From the NCBI GenBank assembly GCA_934351925.1, contig CAKRJT010000017.1, positions 1 through 57,866 of the forward strand: a DNA stretch of 57,866 nt, in the 5' to 3' direction. Under the pieces are notes generated by a model that saw only the letters and a program-made list of their open reading frames with translations, did not search any database and was not told the origin of the DNA. Origin of the DNA: an uncultured Lachnospiraceae bacterium. Its GTDB lineage: Bacteria > Bacillota > Clostridia > Lachnospirales > Lachnospiraceae. Position numbers and translations under genes: made by a program. Positions 14,542 through 22,474 of this stretch are shown in pieces. Position 1 is the first letter of the stretch; each line of letters opens with the position of its first letter.

Positions 14542-17500
14542 TTATACCACCTTTACATTTTCCTCACCAAACCTGTCGATAAGTGTCCTCAGTGTATCAC
14601 CCTGTGCCATTATCGTCCGGCTCTTTGGCAGAACCTTGCGCTGTTTTTCCTCACGGCAGTATATCGTCACCGTGTCGTTCCCGTCGGAGGCGGCAATTAT
14701 CCTGTCAAGCTCAGGCTGTGCTGCAAGATACTCCCCTTTATTGGCAAACTGTATCCAGCACACTCTCGGTATCTCATCAAAAGCCACAACGCCTGAGCAC
14801 ACCAGCTTTCCGTTCTCCTCCTCGTTGATGCTCACGCGGCCCTCGATGAATACCTTATTATCCTCCACCAGCTTGTCGCGGTACTTCTCATAGTCTCTTG
14901 GAAACACCATAACCTCAACCGCGCCAAACACATCCTCAAGGGTGATGTACGCCATGAGCTTGCCCGTCCTGGTGTTTTTCACGCTCTTTCCGGTAATTAT
15001 GCCGCCGACAGTCACTTTCTCGCCCTCGTTTACCTTAGGCGGATTGTCATCCTCATTGAGAAAATCCGAGCTTACATTCGTTATATGCTTACGCCACAGC
15101 GCGTCATAGTCATCCATCGGATGTCCACTTACATAAACTCCCAGGATTTCCTTCTCGTAGGCTAAGAGCTGCTCCTTGTCATATTCAGGGACGTTGGGCA
15201 TATTCACCTTATCATGCTTCTCCTCAAACATATCAAACAAAGACATCTGCCCTTCGATATTGTTCTTTCGGTCACTGCTCACGTTGTCGATTATGTCCGA
15301 ATACACCAGCATCATCTGATGCCTGTTCGCTCCGAAGCAGTCAAAAGCTCCTGATTTTATGAAACTCTCGAGTGACCTCTTATTGACCTCTCTGCCTGAG
15401 AGCCTGCTTATGAAATCCTCAAGCCCGGTAAATTTTCCGTTTTTCTCACGCTCCTCGATAATCGCATCTATAACAGGCTTTCCGATGCTCTTTAGCGCCG
15501 ACATGCCGTACATTATTCCATTTCCGTTTACAGAGAAGTCTCCCTCCCCTTCATTTATATTCGGTGGAAGAATATCTATCCCCATCTGCCTGCATGTGTA
15601 AGCATATGCTGCCACCTTGGCATTGTTGGCGAGCACGCTCGTCATAAGCGCAGCAAAAAACTCCTTCGGATAGTAGCATTTCAGATACGCTGTCTGATAT
15701 GATACCACCGCATAACACGCTGCATGTGACTTGTTGAAGGCGTACTTGGCAAAATCCGTCATATTATCATATATTATCTTTGCAGTCTCCTCGGGTATTC
15801 CGTTGGCAATACAGCCCGGAACGCCCTCCTCCTTGTTGCCGTATATGAAATTCTGACGTTCCTTCTCCATCACGGCAGCCTTCTTCTTCGACATGGCTCT
15901 TCGCACAAGGTCGCTTCTGCCAAGCGTATAGCCTGCAAGGTCACGCACTATCTGCATAACCTGCTCCTGGTACACGATACAGCCGTATGTAGTGCTGAGT
16001 ATGCTCTCAAGCTGAGGACATTCATATACAATCTCCTCCGGATTATTTTTACCCTTGATATATTTAGGAATGAAATCCATAGGACCCGGACGGTAGAGCG
16101 ATATTCCTGCCGTGATATCCTCAAGGCTCCTCGGTTTTAGTTCTTTCATGAAGTTCTTCATTCCGGAACTCTCAAGCTGGAATATTCCCTCTGTATGCCC
16201 TGAGCCGATGAGCTCCATTACATTCCGGTCATCATAATCAATCTTATCTATATCAAGAGTCCCGGGATTCGCCTTGTTTACCAGCTTCACGGCGTCCTGT
16301 ATTACCGTGAGGGTTCTAAGCCCGAGGAAATCCATCTTTAAAAGTCCTAACTCCTCGAGCGTAGTCATCGTGTACTGCGTCGTGATGGTACCGTCGCCAC
16401 CCCTTGAGAGCGGCACGAACTCATCAGCCGCCTTCTGGCAGATGACAACACCCGCTGCGTGCATCGAAGTGTTTCTAGGCAGCCCCTCAAGTCTCCCCGC
16501 CATATCCACGAGGTGCTTCACGGCAGGGTCAGACTCATACAGTGCCCTGAAATCCTGACTTGTGGCAAGCGCCTTGTCAAGCGTAATCCCGAGCTCATTT
16601 GGTATAAGCTTTGCCACCTTGTCGACATCGGCATAAGTCATGTCTAGGACTCTTCCAACGTCCCTTATAACCGCCTTGGCTGCAAGTGTACCGAACGTGA
16701 CAATCTGTACAACCTTGTCCTTTCCATATTTTCTTACAACATAGTCGATTACCTCCTGGCGGCGTTCGTAACAGAAATCAACGTCGATATCCGGCATCGA
16801 AACACGCTCAGGATTTAGAAATCTCTCGAAGAGCAGATTATATCTTATAGGGTCAATATCAGTTATTGCAAGTGAATAGGCTACAATGCTTCCTGCTCCT
16901 GAACCTCTTCCCGGTCCCACGGCTATCCCGTTCTGCTTCGCGTAATTGATAAAATCCCATACAATCAGGAAGTAATCGACATAGCCCATCGTCCTTATTA
17001 CTCCAAGTTCATAGTCGAGCCGCTCCCTGTGAAGCCCCGCCTCGTCCCCGTAGCGCTTTACAAGCCCCTCATTGCACAGATGAAGCAGGTAGGTCCACGA
17101 GTCATACCCCTCAGGCACCTCGTACTTAGGGAGCTTCGTGTGCCCGAACTCTATCTCCACATTGCATCTGTCCGCAATCTTATGTGTATTCTCAAGCGCC
17201 TGCGGCGCGTAAGGAAAGAGCTGTGCCATCTCCTCGGGCGATTTGCAGTAGTACTGCCCGCCCTCATATCTCATTCTGTCCTCGTCCGTCACCTTTTTGC
17301 CCGTCTGCAGACACAGCAGAAGGTCGTGTGCTTCGGCATCGTCAGCAAAGGTATAATGTATATCATTGGTGCAGACAAGCTCAATGCCTGTCTCCCTGCT
17401 CATTCTCATAAGCTCCTGATTGACAAGTCTCTGTGCCGGTATGCCATGATCCTGAAGCTCAAGAAAAAAATTGCCCTCGCCGAAAATCTCCTGATAATGC

Positions 17501-17982
17501 AGAGCAGCCTTCTTTGCCTCCTCATAGTTATTTCTGGTGATATCCCTCGCCACCTCACCTGCAAGGCAGGCGCTCAGGGCAATTATACCCTCGTGATATT
17601 TTGTGAGCACCTCATAGTCCACTCTTGGTTTATAGTAGAAGCCCTCAGTGAAGCCTCTCGACACTATCTTCATAAGGTTGGCGTATCCCGCATTATTCTC
17701 TGCAAGCAGCACCAGATGGTAGTATCTGTCATCTCCCTGCCCAATCGGTTCCTTGTCAAATCTCGACCCGGGTGCCACATATACCTCGCAGCCGATAATC
17801 GGCTTTATCCCCACCGCCCTGCATGCACGGTAGAAATCTATGACACCGTACATTACGCCGTGGTCTGTTATCGCAAGGCTGTCCATTCCCAGCTCCTTAG
17901 CCCTCGCCGGAAGCTCCTTTATTTTGCTTGAGCCGTCAAGCAGACTGTATTCCGTATGCACATGTAAATGTGTAAATTCCAT
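14542..17982 (-). CDS. dnaE: DNA polymerase III alpha subunit (DnaE)
   Basis: A replicative or error-tolerant polymerase subunit of 1146 residues. The N-terminal PHP domain starts FTHLHVHTEYSLLDGSSKI. The C-family palm carries GPGRGSGAGSIVAYSLAITD and the catalytic aspartates in SMPDIDVDFCYERR near residue 400. Fingers, helix-hairpin-helix and an OB fold (KVTVGGIITGKSVKNTRTGK, VMVFPRDYEKY) follow. There is no proofreading exonuclease domain, so it is DnaE, not PolC. In Firmicutes with PolC, DnaE extends primers, mainly on the lagging strand. GGAGGAAG precedes the ATG. Confidence 0.97.
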   Translation of the reverse strand: MEFTHLHVHTEYSLLDGSSKIKELPARAKELGMDSLAITDHGVMYGVIDFYRACRAVGIKPIIGCEVYVAPGSRFDKEPIGQGDDRYYHLVLLAENNAGYANLMKIVSRGFTEGFYYKPRVDYEVLTKYHEGIIALSACLAGEVARDITRNNYEEAKKAALHYQEIFGEGNFFLELQDHGIPAQRLVNQELMRMSRETGIELVCTNDIHYTFADDAEAHDLLLCLQTGKKVTDEDRMRYEGGQYYCKSPEEMAQLFPYAPQALENTHKIADRCNVEIEFGHTKLPKYEVPEGYDSWTYLLHLCNEGLVKRYGDEAGLHRERLDYELGVIRTMGYVDYFLIVWDFINYAKQNGIAVGPGRGSGAGSIVAYSLAITDIDPIRYNLLFERFLNPERVSMPDIDVDFCYERRQEVIDYVVRKYGKDKVVQIVTFGTLAAKAVIRDVGRVLDMTYADVDKVAKLIPNELGITLDKALATSQDFRALYESDPAVKHLVDMAGRLEGLPRNTSMHAAGVVICQKAADEFVPLSRGGDGTITTQYTMTTLEELGLLKMDFLGLRTLTVIQDAVKLVNKANPGTLDIDKIDYDDRNVMELIGSGHTEGIFQLESSGMKNFMKELKPRSLEDITAGISLYRPGPMDFIPKYIKGKNNPEEIVYECPQLESILSTTYGCIVYQEQVMQIVRDLAGYTLGRSDLVRRAMSKKKAAVMEKERQNFIYGNKEEGVPGCIANGIPEETAKIIYDNMTDFAKYAFNKSHAACYAVVSYQTAYLKCYYPKEFFAALMTSVLANNAKVAAYAYTCRQMGIDILPPNINEGEGDFSVNGNGIMYGMSALKSIGKPVIDAIIEEREKNGKFTGLEDFISRLSGREVNKRSLESFIKSGAFDCFGANRHQMMLVYSDIIDNVSSDRKNNIEGQMSLFDMFEEKHDKVNMPNVPEYDKEQLLAYEKEILGVYVSGHPMDDYDALWRKHITNVSSDFLNEDDNPPKVNEGEKVTVGGIITGKSVKNTRTGKLMAYITLEDVFGAVEVMVFPRDYEKYRDKLVEDNKVFIEGRVSINEEENGKLVCSGVVAFDEIPRVCWIQFANKGEYLAAQPELDRIIAASDGNDTVTIYCREEKQRKVLPKSRTIMAQGDTLRTLIDRFGEENVKVV

Positions 17983-18017
17983 AAGTAACTTCCTCCACCC
18001 GCAGGTATATATAACGC

Positions 18018-18052
18018 AAAAACTCCTCAGACAGAGCCGGGGAGCTTTTTTT
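18018..18052 (-). terminator. Terminator after the Crh-like gene
   Basis: Reverse strand GCTCC, a 15-18 nt loop and GGAG form the stem, followed by TTTTTG; A-runs on the other side make it work in both directions. It separates the whiA-crh transcript from dnaE. Confidence 0.65.
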
Positions 18053-18068
18053 AATAAATATAATCTTA

Positions 18069-18326
18069 TTATTTAGTGGATGTGATGAATTCCTCAATAC
18101 CCTTTATGGCTTCCTCTTCATCCTTGCCATCAGCAATCACCTTAATCTCTTCGTCAGCCTCGAGACCTAACGCCATCATGCCCATAATACTCTTGGCATT
18201 TACCTTCTTCGTTCCCGACTCAATGAAAATTGAGCTCTCGTACTTGCTGGCAATCTGAACTAAAACAGCTACAGGTCTTGCCTCCAACCCGGTTGGAATC
18301 TGAATTTTGATGTTCTTCTGAACCAT
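18069..18326 (-). CDS. Crh-like HPr paralogue with Glu at position 15
   Basis: The 85-residue HPr fold shows IPTGLEARPVAVLVQIASKY and KKVNAKSIMGMMALGL. In PTS HPr the motif is GLHARPA with His15 accepting phosphate; here the codon is GAG, giving Glu15, so PTS phosphotransfer is impossible. Ser46 (AKSIMG) is kept, the site modified by HPr kinase. Bacillus Crh has Gln15, keeps Ser46 and is also encoded next to whiA and rapZ homologues. The protein is therefore likely a regulatory (catabolite-signalling) HPr, with HprK encoded 3 kb upstream. It follows whiA by 22 bp. The alternative label 'HPr phosphocarrier' would mislead. Confidence 0.88.
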   Translation of the reverse strand: MVQKNIKIQIPTGLEARPVAVLVQIASKYESSIFIESGTKKVNAKSIMGMMALGLEADEEIKVIADGKDEEEAIKGIEEFITSTK

Positions 18327-18348
18327 AATAAATTTTCTCCATATCTTT

Positions 18349-19299
18349 TTATATTTTGTGCTGTCTCAGCTCATCAGCAATTTCGCTTATCTTTCTGAGA
18401 CGGTGATTAACTCCCGACTTTCCAACAGGCGGTGACAGCATCTCCCCCAATTCCTTGAGTGAAACCTCCGTATTCTCCGCCCTCAGAACCGCTATCTCCA
18501 TCAGTCCCTCACTGAGACTGTCAAGACCTACGGTCTCCTTGATGTAATTGATATCCTCTATCTGTTTCACAGCCGCCGAGACGGTTCTGTTAAGATTTGC
18601 AGTCTCGCAGTTGACCTGACGATTTATAGAGTTTCGTACTTCTTTGAGAATTCTCACATTCTCCAGATTTAACAGTGAACGATGTGCCATCATTATATTG
18701 AGTAAATCGACTATCTGCTCACCTTCTTTTATATAGACAACGTAATATCTTTTACGCCGGACTATACGGGCATCAAACGTAAATCCTACGAGTATCGTCT
18801 GAATGAACTCCGCCTTTCGCTCTGTAGAACATACGATTTCAAAATGATAGAACTTCTCCGGGTCGCTCATACTTCCCGCCGTGAGGAATGCGCCTCTTAT
18901 AAATGCCCTCTTACAGCAGTCATTCCTGACTGCCATATTATTCTTCGGCATCAGGTCATCAGACGGCTCATCATCGGCAGTCATAAGCTTTGTCGCCATG
19001 AGTATCTGCTCCGCCACACCTGTATCCTCAACTCTTATGGTGTATATGTGATTTTTTCCCGCGTGCCCCGAACACCTCACGGTTATCTGCGGCGTATACT
19101 TAAAGCCATTGCCTATGTATACCGCAAGCTTACGGGCAGCCGCTATATTCTCTGTGGAAGATACAATCTCATATCCGCCCGTCTTTTTCCTGATTTTGGC
19201 ACTCATGCTGAGCATGGCAGACAGTTCCGCTATCAGGCAATGTCTGGCTTCCGTTATATACTCAGCCAATTCCGCTTTAACATCACTTGAAAATGACAT
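18349..19299 (-). CDS. whiA: DNA-binding protein WhiA
   Basis: WhiA joins a LAGLIDADG-homing-endonuclease-like N-terminal domain without nuclease activity to a C-terminal helix-turn-helix. It influences cell division and chromosome segregation in Firmicutes and sporulation in actinomycetes. The start at 19299 (MSFSSDVKAELAEYI) matches the family; a start five codons upstream is also open. Visible landmarks are DCCKRAFIRGAFLTAGSMSD, YVVYIKEGEQIVDLLNIM and the HTH KELGEMLSPPVGKSGVNHRL near the end. Length 316 is typical. It follows rapZ by 55 bp; the yvcK gene usually found between them in Bacillus is absent. Confidence 0.95.
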   Translation of the reverse strand: MSFSSDVKAELAEYITEARHCLIAELSAMLSMSAKIRKKTGGYEIVSSTENIAAARKLAVYIGNGFKYTPQITVRCSGHAGKNHIYTIRVEDTGVAEQILMATKLMTADDEPSDDLMPKNNMAVRNDCCKRAFIRGAFLTAGSMSDPEKFYHFEIVCSTERKAEFIQTILVGFTFDARIVRRKRYYVVYIKEGEQIVDLLNIMMAHRSLLNLENVRILKEVRNSINRQVNCETANLNRTVSAAVKQIEDINYIKETVGLDSLSEGLMEIAVLRAENTEVSLKELGEMLSPPVGKSGVNHRLRKISEIADELRQHKI

Positions 19300-19354
19300 C
19301 GGCACCCATCCCATCCGCCTATGTTCTTATTTTCGTAAAAATATTATTTTAGGC

Positions 19355-20227
19355 TTATTTTTTGCGGAGCGAATCCAGCATAATATCACGGTGCTCAATC
19401 CTGACACCGTAATCCTTGTCTGAAAGCCTCCTATGCAATTCGTTGGCAAGTGTCACTGAGCGGTGCTTTCCACCCGTGCAGCCTATCGCTATGACAAGAC
19501 TGTTCTTGCCCTCCAAAATATAATTAGGTATTAAAAAATTGATCATGTCCTCCAGCTTATCCATAAACTCTGCCGCCTGTGGACAGCCCATGACATAATC
19601 CTGTATCGGCTTATCATTGCCTGTGAGTGGCTTGAGCTCCTCAACATAGTACGGGTTAGGCAGAAATCTCACATCAAAGACGAGATCCGCATCCGCCGGA
19701 ATGCCATACTTAAAGCCAAACGAGAGAATTGTCACAAAAAGATTGTTGTACTTCTCATCCTGCACAAATATTCTCTCTATCTCCTGTCTGAGGTCTCTTG
19801 TCAAAAGAGAACTTGTATCTATAATATAATTCGATTTTCTCTTTAAAAAAGCCAGAGCCTCACGTTCAAGTGCAATTCCCTTGTCAACTCTGTCACCGAC
19901 AGCAAGAGGGTGGCTGCGCCTCGTCTCCTTATAGCGCTTCACCAGCACGGCATCCGTACAATCGAGAAACAGTATCTCATACTTCACACCGGAATTACTA
20001 AGACGTTCTAAGACATCCTCAAAGCCTCCAAACGCCTGTCCGCTTCTTATGTCAACACCGAGTGCAATATTCTTCAGATCCGAATTTCCCGCAACAGCGA
20101 GCTCGACAAACTTCTCAACAAGCGCAACCGGCATATTGTCGACGCAGTAATAACCTATATCCTCAAACATCTTGAGCACAGTAGTCTTACCTGCTCCGGA
20201 CATTCCCGTAACAATAACTATTCTCAT
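19355..20227 (-). CDS. rapZ: RapZ/YvcJ family nucleotide-binding protein
   Basis: The 290-residue protein has an N-terminal P-loop (VTGMSGAGKTTVLKMFEDIG) with YCVDNMPVALVEKF. The C-terminal domain carries LVIAIGCTGGKHRSVTLANE. In E. coli RapZ is an RNase E adaptor controlling GlmZ small RNA; in Bacillus, YvcJ is a GTP/ATPase needed for competence. Its RNA role in Firmicutes is not shown. Its place in hprK-murB-rapZ-whiA-crh matches the conserved Firmicute cluster linking carbon signalling and envelope growth. It has its own promoter at 20286-20314. Confidence 0.94.
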   Translation of the reverse strand: MRIVIVTGMSGAGKTTVLKMFEDIGYYCVDNMPVALVEKFVELAVAGNSDLKNIALGVDIRSGQAFGGFEDVLERLSNSGVKYEILFLDCTDAVLVKRYKETRRSHPLAVGDRVDKGIALEREALAFLKRKSNYIIDTSSLLTRDLRQEIERIFVQDEKYNNLFVTILSFGFKYGIPADADLVFDVRFLPNPYYVEELKPLTGNDKPIQDYVMGCPQAAEFMDKLEDMINFLIPNYILEGKNSLVIAIGCTGGKHRSVTLANELHRRLSDKDYGVRIEHRDIMLDSLRKK

Positions 20228-20285
20228 TCTACCCGCCTCCTTGATAACATATAAGCCTTACAAGGGTAAAATTCCATACCTATCT

Positions 20286-20314
20286 AGGTTACATCTACAC
20301 AGCGGATATGTCAA
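20286..20314 (-). promoter_or_regulatory. Promoter for rapZ-whiA-crh
   Basis: Reverse-strand TTGACA (20309-20314), 17 bp, TAACCT (20286-20291), about 60 bp upstream of the rapZ ATG. Just upstream, GAAAGATTTTT occurs twice (about 20319-20328 and 20351-20362), each following a weak stem; this may end the murB transcript. Confidence 0.6.
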
Positions 20315-20388
20315 CAGAAAAATCTTTCAGCACTTGACAGTACTTGACACAAAAAATCTTTCAGTGCGTTAAAGTGCCAGTTTCAACA

Positions 20389-21312
20389 TCAATACTCTGT
20401 TCCAATTATTCTGACCTCGGGCTCGAGAACAACCCCGAACTTCTCCCTGACAGTATCGGATACCTCGTGCATAAGCGTGCACACATCCTTCGCAGTGGCA
20501 GCTCCCTTATTGATCACAAAGCCACAGTGTTTCTCGGAAACACATGCATCGCCGACCGAGAAGCCTCTCAGCCCCGCATCCATTATAAGCTTGCCCGCAA
20601 AGCATCCTTCAGGACGCTTGAATGTGCTTCCTGCACTCGGAAACTCAAGCGGCTGTTTTTCTTTCCTTCTTGCGGCCAGATCCTTCATGGCAGCCTCTAT
20701 CTCACTCTGTCTGCCCTTTTTTAACTGTATTCCCGCCTCAAGAACAATAAGCCCCTCCTTTGCAAAGCGGCTGTTTCTATACTCAAGCCCCATCTCATGA
20801 GGCTCATATTCCCGTATATTTCCGTTTTTATCCATAGCTGTGACGCTAAGAAGAATATCCTTCATCTCCCCGCCGTATGCTCCCGCATTCATTATGCAGG
20901 CGCCGCCAAGTGTGCCCGGAATCCCGCAGGCAAACTCGAAACCGGAAAGCGAAGCCCGCAGTGCCGCAGCACCAATACCCGAAAGTCTCGCTCCAGCCTG
21001 AGCCGTGATGACATCCCCCTCAACCCGTATGCGCCCATAGTTGTCTAACAGCACTATGACTACGCCTCTTATACCATCATCCGAAACAAGCACATTGCTG
21101 CCGTTTCCAAGAATGATATACGGAACACCCTCTTTTTTACATTCCTCACACAGCCTCTTTATCTGCTCAATATCGGACGGCTTCACGAGAATGTCGGCAG
21201 GACCGCCTATCCGGAAGGTAGTGTGCTTTTTCATGGGCTCATCGATAAATATACGTTCACCCGGTATAAATCCCCTGATTACCGACTCTATTTTATTCAC
21301 TATATCCTCCAT
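20389..21312 (-). CDS. murB: UDP-N-acetylenolpyruvoylglucosamine reductase
   Basis: MurB reduces UDP-GlcNAc-enolpyruvate to UDP-MurNAc with NADPH and FAD in the cytoplasm. ATG 21312 (MEDIVNKIESVI) is preferred over a TTG ten codons upstream. The 307-residue flavoprotein shows TTFRIGGPADILVKPSD, GNGSNVLVSDDGIRGVVI, FEFACGIPGTLGGACIMNAG and the catalytic-serine segment FPSAGSTFKRPEG. It ends with a Glu in VVLEPEVRIIG. The short C-terminal layout suits type II MurB of Firmicutes. A palindrome CACTGCAGGCAGTG lies just in front of the ATG. Confidence 0.95.
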   Translation of the reverse strand: MEDIVNKIESVIRGFIPGERIFIDEPMKKHTTFRIGGPADILVKPSDIEQIKRLCEECKKEGVPYIILGNGSNVLVSDDGIRGVVIVLLDNYGRIRVEGDVITAQAGARLSGIGAAALRASLSGFEFACGIPGTLGGACIMNAGAYGGEMKDILLSVTAMDKNGNIREYEPHEMGLEYRNSRFAKEGLIVLEAGIQLKKGRQSEIEAAMKDLAARRKEKQPLEFPSAGSTFKRPEGCFAGKLIMDAGLRGFSVGDACVSEKHCGFVINKGAATAKDVCTLMHEVSDTVREKFGVVLEPEVRIIGTEY

Positions 21313-21360
21313 GCCACTGCCTGCAGTGACCCAAATCTTCAAATGTACGGTGTATCTGTC

Positions 21361-21400
21361 TATTATATTATATTATATTATATTGTATTATAATATAATG
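21361..21400 (-). repeat. Pentanucleotide microsatellite in the murB upstream region
   Basis: Eight 5-mers run in a row (forward TATTA x4, TATTG, TATTA, TAATA, TAATG). On the reverse strand this gives overlapping TATAAT-like -10 boxes 49-88 bp upstream of murB. Confidence 0.8.
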
Positions 21401-21402
21401 TT

Positions 21403-21450
21403 GATATCGAATTGCTCCGCACTACATACTCCCACAATTCTCATAATATG
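21403..21450 (+). repeat. Dispersed palindromic repeat, copy 1
   Basis: The block starts GATATCGAATTGCTCCGCAC and ends CCCACAATTCTCATAATATG, with GAATTG/CAATTC able to form a stem. A near-identical block (about 41 of 47 positions) lies in the opposite orientation at 51483-51531. This copy sits between murB and hprK. Confidence 0.75.
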
Positions 21451-21465
21451 TCATAACACCCCGTA

Positions 21466-22407
21466 TTATTCCAATCCCTTATTCAGGTTCTGCTGCACTC
21501 TGTTGTAGAGCTCCTGTGCTGCGTTGTAGCCCATCTTCCTCTGCCTCCAGTTGACTGCCGCCGTCTCGACGATGACTGCCAGGTTACGTCCCGGGCGGAT
21601 AGGAATGTTGTGGCTTACCACCTTATTTCCAAGTATCTCCGTGTAGGTCTCCTCGAGTCCGAGACGGTCATACTCCTTGTCCTTGTCCCAGTCCTCAAGC
21701 TTGATGACCATGTCGATGCCCTGTGTCTCCTTGATGCTCTCTACTCCGAAAAGACTCTTCACATCAATGATACCGATGCCTCGAAGTTCAATGAAATGTC
21801 TGGTTATGTCCGGAGCCGTTCCGATGAGTGTCTCGTCGCTGACCTTCCTAATCTCGACAACATCATCTGTAACGAGACGATGTCCTCTCTTGATGAGCTC
21901 AAGAGCGGCCTCACTCTTACCGATACCACTCTCACCCATGATGAGAACGCCCTCACCGAATACATCAACCAGTACGCCGTGGATTGATATGGTCGGTGCA
22001 AGCTGAACCTTGAGCCAGCGGATAATCTCCGCCATAAAGGATGACGTGGACGCATCGGAGCTCAAAAGAGGTATCTCATACTTGAGCGCTATCTCGAGCA
22101 TATCCTGATCCGGCTGCTGCGAACGGCAGAAAATAAGACAAGGGATATTGCTCTCCATGAGCTGGCGATATCTCTGTACCCTGGTTGCCCTGTCAAGTGT
22201 CTCAATATATGCTTCCTCTACATATCCTATAATCTGAACTCGTTCATTGTCAAAATGATCATAAAAACCCGCGAGCTGAAGCGCCGGTCTGTTGACGTCC
22301 GGCTGTGTAACGTATTTCGTGTCTGTATCAATCTGTGGTGTGAGATTGGTAAGTCCCATCTTCTCAACAATCTTTGTAAGCTGTACCTCGTTATTACCTA
22401 ACTTCAT
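21466..22407 (-). CDS. hprK: HPr kinase/phosphorylase
   Basis: HprK phosphorylates Ser46 of HPr and Crh using ATP or pyrophosphate and reverses the reaction at high phosphate, setting carbon catabolite repression. The 313-residue protein has the N-terminal regulatory domain, the Walker A loop MGESGIGKSEAALELIKRGH near 155, VTDDVVEI with the catalytic acids, and the family signature region ELRGIGIIDVKSLFG. CAGGAGG precedes the ATG. The likely substrate in this window is the Crh-like protein at 18069-18326, whose Ser46 is intact. Confidence 0.96.
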   Translation of the reverse strand: MKLGNNEVQLTKIVEKMGLTNLTPQIDTDTKYVTQPDVNRPALQLAGFYDHFDNERVQIIGYVEEAYIETLDRATRVQRYRQLMESNIPCLIFCRSQQPDQDMLEIALKYEIPLLSSDASTSSFMAEIIRWLKVQLAPTISIHGVLVDVFGEGVLIMGESGIGKSEAALELIKRGHRLVTDDVVEIRKVSDETLIGTAPDITRHFIELRGIGIIDVKSLFGVESIKETQGIDMVIKLEDWDKDKEYDRLGLEETYTEILGNKVVSHNIPIRPGRNLAVIVETAAVNWRQRKMGYNAAQELYNRVQQNLNKGLE

Positions 22408-22437
22408 GTCCGCCTCCTGAAAAATTTATTACTTTGA

Positions 22438-22446
22438 ATTATAACA
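22438..22446 (-). promoter_or_regulatory. Extended -10 promoter for hprK
   Basis: Reverse-strand TGTTATAAT (TGn plus consensus TATAAT at 22438-22443), 31 bp upstream of the hprK ATG. No good -35 is present at 17 bp, as is common with extended -10 elements. It lies only 30 bp past the uvrC stop. Confidence 0.5.
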
Positions 22447-22474
22447 CATAAGACATGCAAAAAAAAGTTCTTTA

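Noticed and set aside
17029..17931. 300-residue forward ORF within dnaE
   Set aside because: Antisense shadow of the conserved PHP/polymerase region; no ribosome binding site.
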